A stretch of 17,838 nucleotides of DNA from Firmicutes bacterium UBA6648 (GTDB lineage Bacteria > Bacillota > Clostridia > Peptostreptococcales > Anaerovoracaceae). Below are positions 15,390-17,838 of the stretch, piece by piece. The DNA lies in contig DKLE01000153.1 in assembly GCA_002455605.1 (NCBI GenBank), positions 1,924-19,761 on the forward strand, in the 5' to 3' direction. A model generated the notes under the pieces. That model did no database searches and was not told where the DNA came from. It saw only the letters and a program-made list of their open reading frames with translations. A program made the position numbers and the translations under genes. How positions within the stretch are numbered: the first letter of the stretch is position 1; every line of letters begins with the position of its first letter.

Positions 15390-16559
15390 TTACCACCCTT
15401 TCGTCTTAGAAACTGATGAAATGTTTCTTAATTTATTTACAACTTCTGCTAATTGTTCTACAACATAATCAAGATCTTCTTTTGTAGTCGGATCTCCCAC
15501 TGTAAATCTCAATGAACCATGTATTTTCTCTACCGGAATGTTGAGTGCAGAAAGAACATGAGAAGGCACAAGGGATGCAGAAGAGCATGCCGATCCGGTA
15601 GAAACTGCAATCCCCTTCATGTCTAAGTATAGAAGCATGGCTTCCCCTTCAATATATTCAAAAGTAAGATTTGCATTTCCCGGATGTCTGAATTCTCTGC
15701 TTCCGTTCATTGTCACATTCTCTATTTTTGACATCACTTGATCAACAAAATAGTCTCTCAGCTCGCTGACCTTTTTAATATGTTCGTCAAGATGTTCGTA
15801 AGCAATCTCTGCAGCTTTGCCAAAACCTACAATACCGGGAAGATTTTCTGTTCCCGCTCTTTTTTTGCTTTCTTGGGCACCGCCATGCATATAATTAGAT
15901 AAGCGGATACCTTTTCTGATATATAATGCTCCGACACCTTTAGGCCCATAAATTTTGTGTGCAGATAAAGACACTAAATCAACGCCTAAATCTTTTACAT
16001 CAATTGGGACATTGCCAAGAGCTTGTACCGCATCAGTATGGAATATAATTCCATGTTCCTTTGCTATAGCCGCCAATTCTTTTATAGGCTGTATAGTCCC
16101 AATCTCATTGTTCACAAACATAATACTGATTAGAATGGTTCTGTCAGTAATAGCTGCTTTTAAGGTTTCAGGGTTTACTCTTCCATCGGGCTCAACCTCA
16201 AGATATGTTACTTCATAGCCGTGCTTTTCAAGATATTCACAAGAGTGAAGCATAGCGTGGTGCTCTATTTTAGTGGTGATAATATGATTACCTTTATTCT
16301 TTAAAGTATCTGCTATTCCTAAAACAGACCAATTATCCGCTTCCGTTCCGCTGGATGTAAAAAATATTTCCTTATCCTGAGCATTGATCAGTTTTGCCAC
16401 TTGACCTCTGGCTTTTTCTATGGCTTCTCTGGAGGCCGCACCAATTGTATATAAGCTGGATGGATTACCAAACATTTCTGTGAAATATGGAATCATTGCC
16501 TTCATGACGTCTTCCTTTACGGGAGTCGTTGCTGAATAATCTAGATATACCTGTCGCAT
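15390..16559 (-). CDS. nifS: Cysteine desulfurase, NifS/IscS class
   Basis: This PLP enzyme removes sulfur from cysteine as a persulfide for Fe-S cluster assembly (and possibly tRNA thiolation), leaving alanine. The 389-residue protein is full length. The opening VYLDYSATTPV, SSGTEADN and H100 are visible, as are D175 in FHTDAVQA and PLP lysine K202 in SLSAHKIYGPKG. The catalytic loop is TGSACSSAS with C325. The long active-site loop places it in class I with IscS/NifS. AAAGGAG precedes the ATG. It is paired with iscU as usual in Clostridia, but no iscR lies immediately upstream and no mnmA follows, so control must come from elsewhere. Confidence 0.96.
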   Translation of the reverse strand: MRQVYLDYSATTPVKEDVMKAMIPYFTEMFGNPSSLYTIGAASREAIEKARGQVAKLINAQDKEIFFTSSGTEADNWSVLGIADTLKNKGNHIITTKIEHHAMLHSCEYLEKHGYEVTYLEVEPDGRVNPETLKAAITDRTILISIMFVNNEIGTIQPIKELAAIAKEHGIIFHTDAVQALGNVPIDVKDLGVDLVSLSAHKIYGPKGVGALYIRKGIRLSNYMHGGAQESKKRAGTENLPGIVGFGKAAEIAYEHLDEHIKKVSELRDYFVDQVMSKIENVTMNGSREFRHPGNANLTFEYIEGEAMLLYLDMKGIAVSTGSACSSASLVPSHVLSALNIPVEKIHGSLRFTVGDPTTKEDLDYVVEQLAEVVNKLRNISSVSKTKGW

Positions 16560-16608
16560 AATTTGCTCCTTTTATTTATTTATACATAAAAATTATTTCC
16601 AATATAAT

Positions 16609-16636
16609 ATTATACCAACATTTCCAAAAATTTAAA
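16609..16636 (-). promoter_or_regulatory. Candidate promoter of nifS-iscU
   Basis: On the minus strand TATAAT (16609-16614) is preceded at 16 bases by TTTAAA (16631-16636), four of six matches to the -35 consensus. The leader to the nifS ATG would be about 40 bases. TTGGAAAT occurs twice, at 16620-16627 and 16595-16602, flanking the -10. I see no recognisable IscR site. Confidence 0.6.
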
Positions 16637-16684
16637 CCCTTTTTTTCAATTTCCTACTAAATAAATATGAAATTGTTTTTTCCC

Positions 16685-17131
16685 TTAAATTGGATCAAAG
16701 CAAGAGAGCTTGTATTGATTATTAATTTTCTTGAAAACCGCATGATAATCGCCTTCCATAAAATATTCTTCACTAAGCCCACTCATTTCCCATAGAATAT
16801 TTACCCTGTAAGTGGTGAATTCTAACAAGCTTTTTTCAGATTCTATATAGGTAATATTCATTTTCTTTACAATATCCAATTGCGTATTTTCCCATTGCCT
16901 TAATTGTTTTATGTCTTCCGTAATAATTGGGTATGTTTCAATTTTCTCTAATTCCGATTCCGCCTTGTCTTTTGTTATTTGATTATAAAAAGCTTTTTGC
17001 ATAATGCTTGTCCTTTGTTCCAGTATATCTTTTATAATATCTTCTTCCACAGGATTACTGAATCCTGAAAAAATACTGATGATTATAACAATGACCGCAC
17101 AACAGGTTAATAAATGATAGTATTTCTTCAT
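16685..17131 (-). CDS. Small membrane-anchored or exported protein of unknown function
   Basis: I do not recognise this 148-residue protein. A short basic start (MKKYYHLL) leads into one hydrophobic helix (about 6-24), which could be an uncleaved anchor or a signal sequence. The two cysteines at 10-11 lie inside the helix, not after it, so this is not a normal lipobox. The rest is predicted to be extracytoplasmic. It begins with a charged helical stretch (about 28-85) and ends with alternating polar and hydrophobic residues closing in VFKKINNQYKLSCFDPI. That end is reminiscent of small NTF2-like exported domains, but this is a weak impression. GGAGGT lies 10 bases upstream of the ATG. It is bounded by a terminator upstream and the nifS promoter region downstream, so it may be monocistronic. 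I found no convincing promoter. Confidence 0.75.
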   Translation of the reverse strand: MKKYYHLLTCCAVIVIIISIFSGFSNPVEEDIIKDILEQRTSIMQKAFYNQITKDKAESELEKIETYPIITEDIKQLRQWENTQLDIVKKMNITYIESEKSLLEFTTYRVNILWEMSGLSEEYFMEGDYHAVFKKINNQYKLSCFDPI

Positions 17132-17165
17132 AACGCATATACCTCCAGAAATACTATATAAAGAA

Positions 17166-17196
17166 AACAGCGAGAAATTTGTTACTTCTCGCTGTT
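17166..17196 (-). terminator. Intrinsic terminator after the DUF896 gene
   Basis: AACAGCGAGAA (17166-17176) and TTCTCGCTGTT (17186-17196) are perfect 11-base arms around a 9-base loop. On the minus strand the stem is followed by TTCTTTATAT. It lies about 14 bases after the DUF896 stop. Because the arms are perfect, it may also act on the opposite strand, where the tail is poor. Confidence 0.85.
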
Positions 17197-17209
17197 AATT
17201 CCAAAAAAA

Positions 17210-17419
17210 TTAATTCACTTTTTCTTTAATTTCGACGTCTTCCTCTATCTCTTCAACAATTTCTATATTTTCCAATTGTCCTCTGAAATATTCCCTGAAT
17301 TTTGCTAAATATTCTTTTCTGAGTATTTGCTGTTCTTCTTTCTCATCATCGGAGAGTCCTACACTCTTAGATTTTTTAGCCAATACATTAATTCTATCAA
17401 TTTTCTCTTTTGAAAGCAT
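17210..17419 (-). CDS. DUF896/UPF0291 family protein (YnzC-like)
   Basis: This is a short helical-hairpin protein of 69 residues. MLSKEKIDRINVLAKKSKSVGLSDDEKEEQQILRKEYLAKFREYFRGQLENI, read in parts, matches the UPF0291/DUF896 pattern: LSKEKI-RIN-LAKK, GL-D-EK-EQ--LR-EYL--FR, then R-QL-NI. The biochemical role is not established. In Bacillus subtilis the relative YnzC follows the resolvase-like YneB in a LexA-controlled operon, and the same order is seen here, with the recombinase 49 bases upstream. The tail after residue 52 is strongly acidic (EEIEEDVEIKEK), longer than in the Bacillus protein as I recall it. AGAGAGGAA provides the ribosome site. A TATAAT at 17448-17453 without a good -35 may be chance. 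Confidence 0.88.
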   Translation of the reverse strand: MLSKEKIDRINVLAKKSKSVGLSDDEKEEQQILRKEYLAKFREYFRGQLENIEIVEEIEEDVEIKEKVN

Positions 17420-17468
17420 TTTAATTCCTCTCTGTTCATTTATATCTATTATACCTATTGCATGTAAT

Positions 17469-17838
17469 TTATACTCTTTTGGCTCTTATTAAAGTGCTCT
17501 TACTAATCCCTGTCTTTTCTTCCACGACCTTATAGCTGTTTGTCTTCAATAAGGCCAGAGCCTCGTCTATTTCAGCATTAGAAAATTTTTTAGGACGGCC
17601 TTCTTTAAAACCTTCCTTTGTCTTTGCAATTGCTTTTCCAACCTGAGTTCTCTCTATTATCATCGCTTTATCAAATTCAGCAAAAGCATTCATAATGTTA
17701 AGTATCATTCGGCCTGTATGTGTCCCATCAATCATTCCCATATTAATAATATTTATACGAATATTCTTGCCCAATGCGTCTTCAATAAACATAATACCGT
17801 CTTTTATTGTTCCGCAAAGTCTGTCCAGCTTAGATACA
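17469..17838 (-). CDS. Serine recombinase (resolvase/invertase, YneB-like), 5' end outside window
   Basis: The 122 visible residues are the C-terminal part of a small serine recombinase; the frame stays open to the window edge. The first residues read VSKLDRLCGTIKDG, the conserved LDRL region of the catalytic domain. The MIDGTHTGRMILNIMNAFAEFDKAMIIERTQVG segment holds the long dimerisation helix with the usual ERT-G motif. A GRPKK hinge then leads to a Hin-type helix-turn-helix (AEIDEALALLK, then VVEEKTGISKSTLIRAKRV). About 65 residues with the catalytic serine are missing from view. No inverted repeats or transposase lie beside it. The DUF896 gene follows as in the Bacillus yneB-ynzC locus, so I read this as a resident chromosomal gene, probably under LexA control, though the promoter is out of view. 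Confidence 0.9.
   Translation of the reverse strand, partial: VSKLDRLCGTIKDGIMFIEDALGKNIRINIINMGMIDGTHTGRMILNIMNAFAEFDKAMIIERTQVGKAIAKTKEGFKEGRPKKFSNAEIDEALALLKTNSYKVVEEKTGISKSTLIRAKRV

Noticed and set aside
16636..16684. Inverted repeat CAATTTC...GAAATTG after the small exported protein gene
   Set aside because: I considered it as a terminator. On the minus strand the stem is followed by A, not T, and it is AT-rich with a 15-base loop. The T tail is on the plus strand, where no gene arrives.
17469..17838. Edge of a mobile element or site-specific inversion system
   Set aside because: A serine recombinase raises the idea, but I see no inverted repeats, attachment duplications or phage genes here. 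The following DUF896 gene fits the conserved chromosomal yneB-ynzC arrangement.

Overview
This is an AT-rich window from a low-GC, endospore-forming, anaerobe-type Firmicute (class Clostridia; the order is my inference). The evidence is four spoIIIA-type sporulation genes, a clostridial nifS/iscU pair, and the asp23-nusB-xseA-xseB-ispA-dxs-tlyA gene order. Every gene I can support lies on the minus strand, so transcription runs from high to low coordinates. I saw no tRNA, rRNA, CRISPR array or insertion sequence.

Layout in transcription order. (1) 17838-17166: the 3' part of a serine recombinase (open at the window edge) followed by a DUF896/UPF0291 gene and a strong intrinsic terminator. The pairing resembles the yneB-ynzC part of the Bacillus SOS locus, so I read it as chromosomal rather than mobile. 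(2) 17131-16685: a small membrane-anchored or exported protein of unknown function. (3) 16560-14885: nifS and iscU (Fe-S cluster assembly) behind a sigma-A-like promoter, closed by a textbook terminator. (4) 14862-12560: a sporulation cluster made only of spoIIIAE, AF, AG and AH, with a sigma-E-like promoter of its own and a terminator-like hairpin at its end. (5) 12537-5730: a housekeeping operon with a near-consensus promoter, then asp23-family, nusB, a TsaD-like M22 paralogue, xseA, xseB, ispA, dxs and tlyA. The genes are packed with overlaps or short gaps. It covers transcription antitermination, exonuclease VII, isoprenoid precursor synthesis and rRNA methylation. (6) 5635-1: an aspartate-type aminotransferase, mutS, and mutL (open at the window edge), forming a mismatch-repair operon.

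The most unusual part is the spoIIIA cluster. In Bacillus, AA to AH form one eight-gene operon for the mother cell-forespore channel. Here AE is preceded by iscU, not by AA-AD. AE has no signal peptide, because an in-frame stop lies three codons upstream of its start. AF is a 55-residue membrane-only protein, missed by a 60-residue ORF cut-off. AG is only about 70 residues and lacks the ring-building domain. Only AH keeps a full-length ring domain. There is no room in the DNA for frameshifted remnants of the missing domains, so this looks like a deliberately compact version of the channel, or a lineage-specific reduction, rather than recent decay.

Other points of interest are a TsaD/Kae1-like paralogue with an intact HxEGH metal motif, a possible 10-codon minicistron coupled to dxs, and a hairpin that could bring a distant ribosome-binding site close to the spoIIIAF start.
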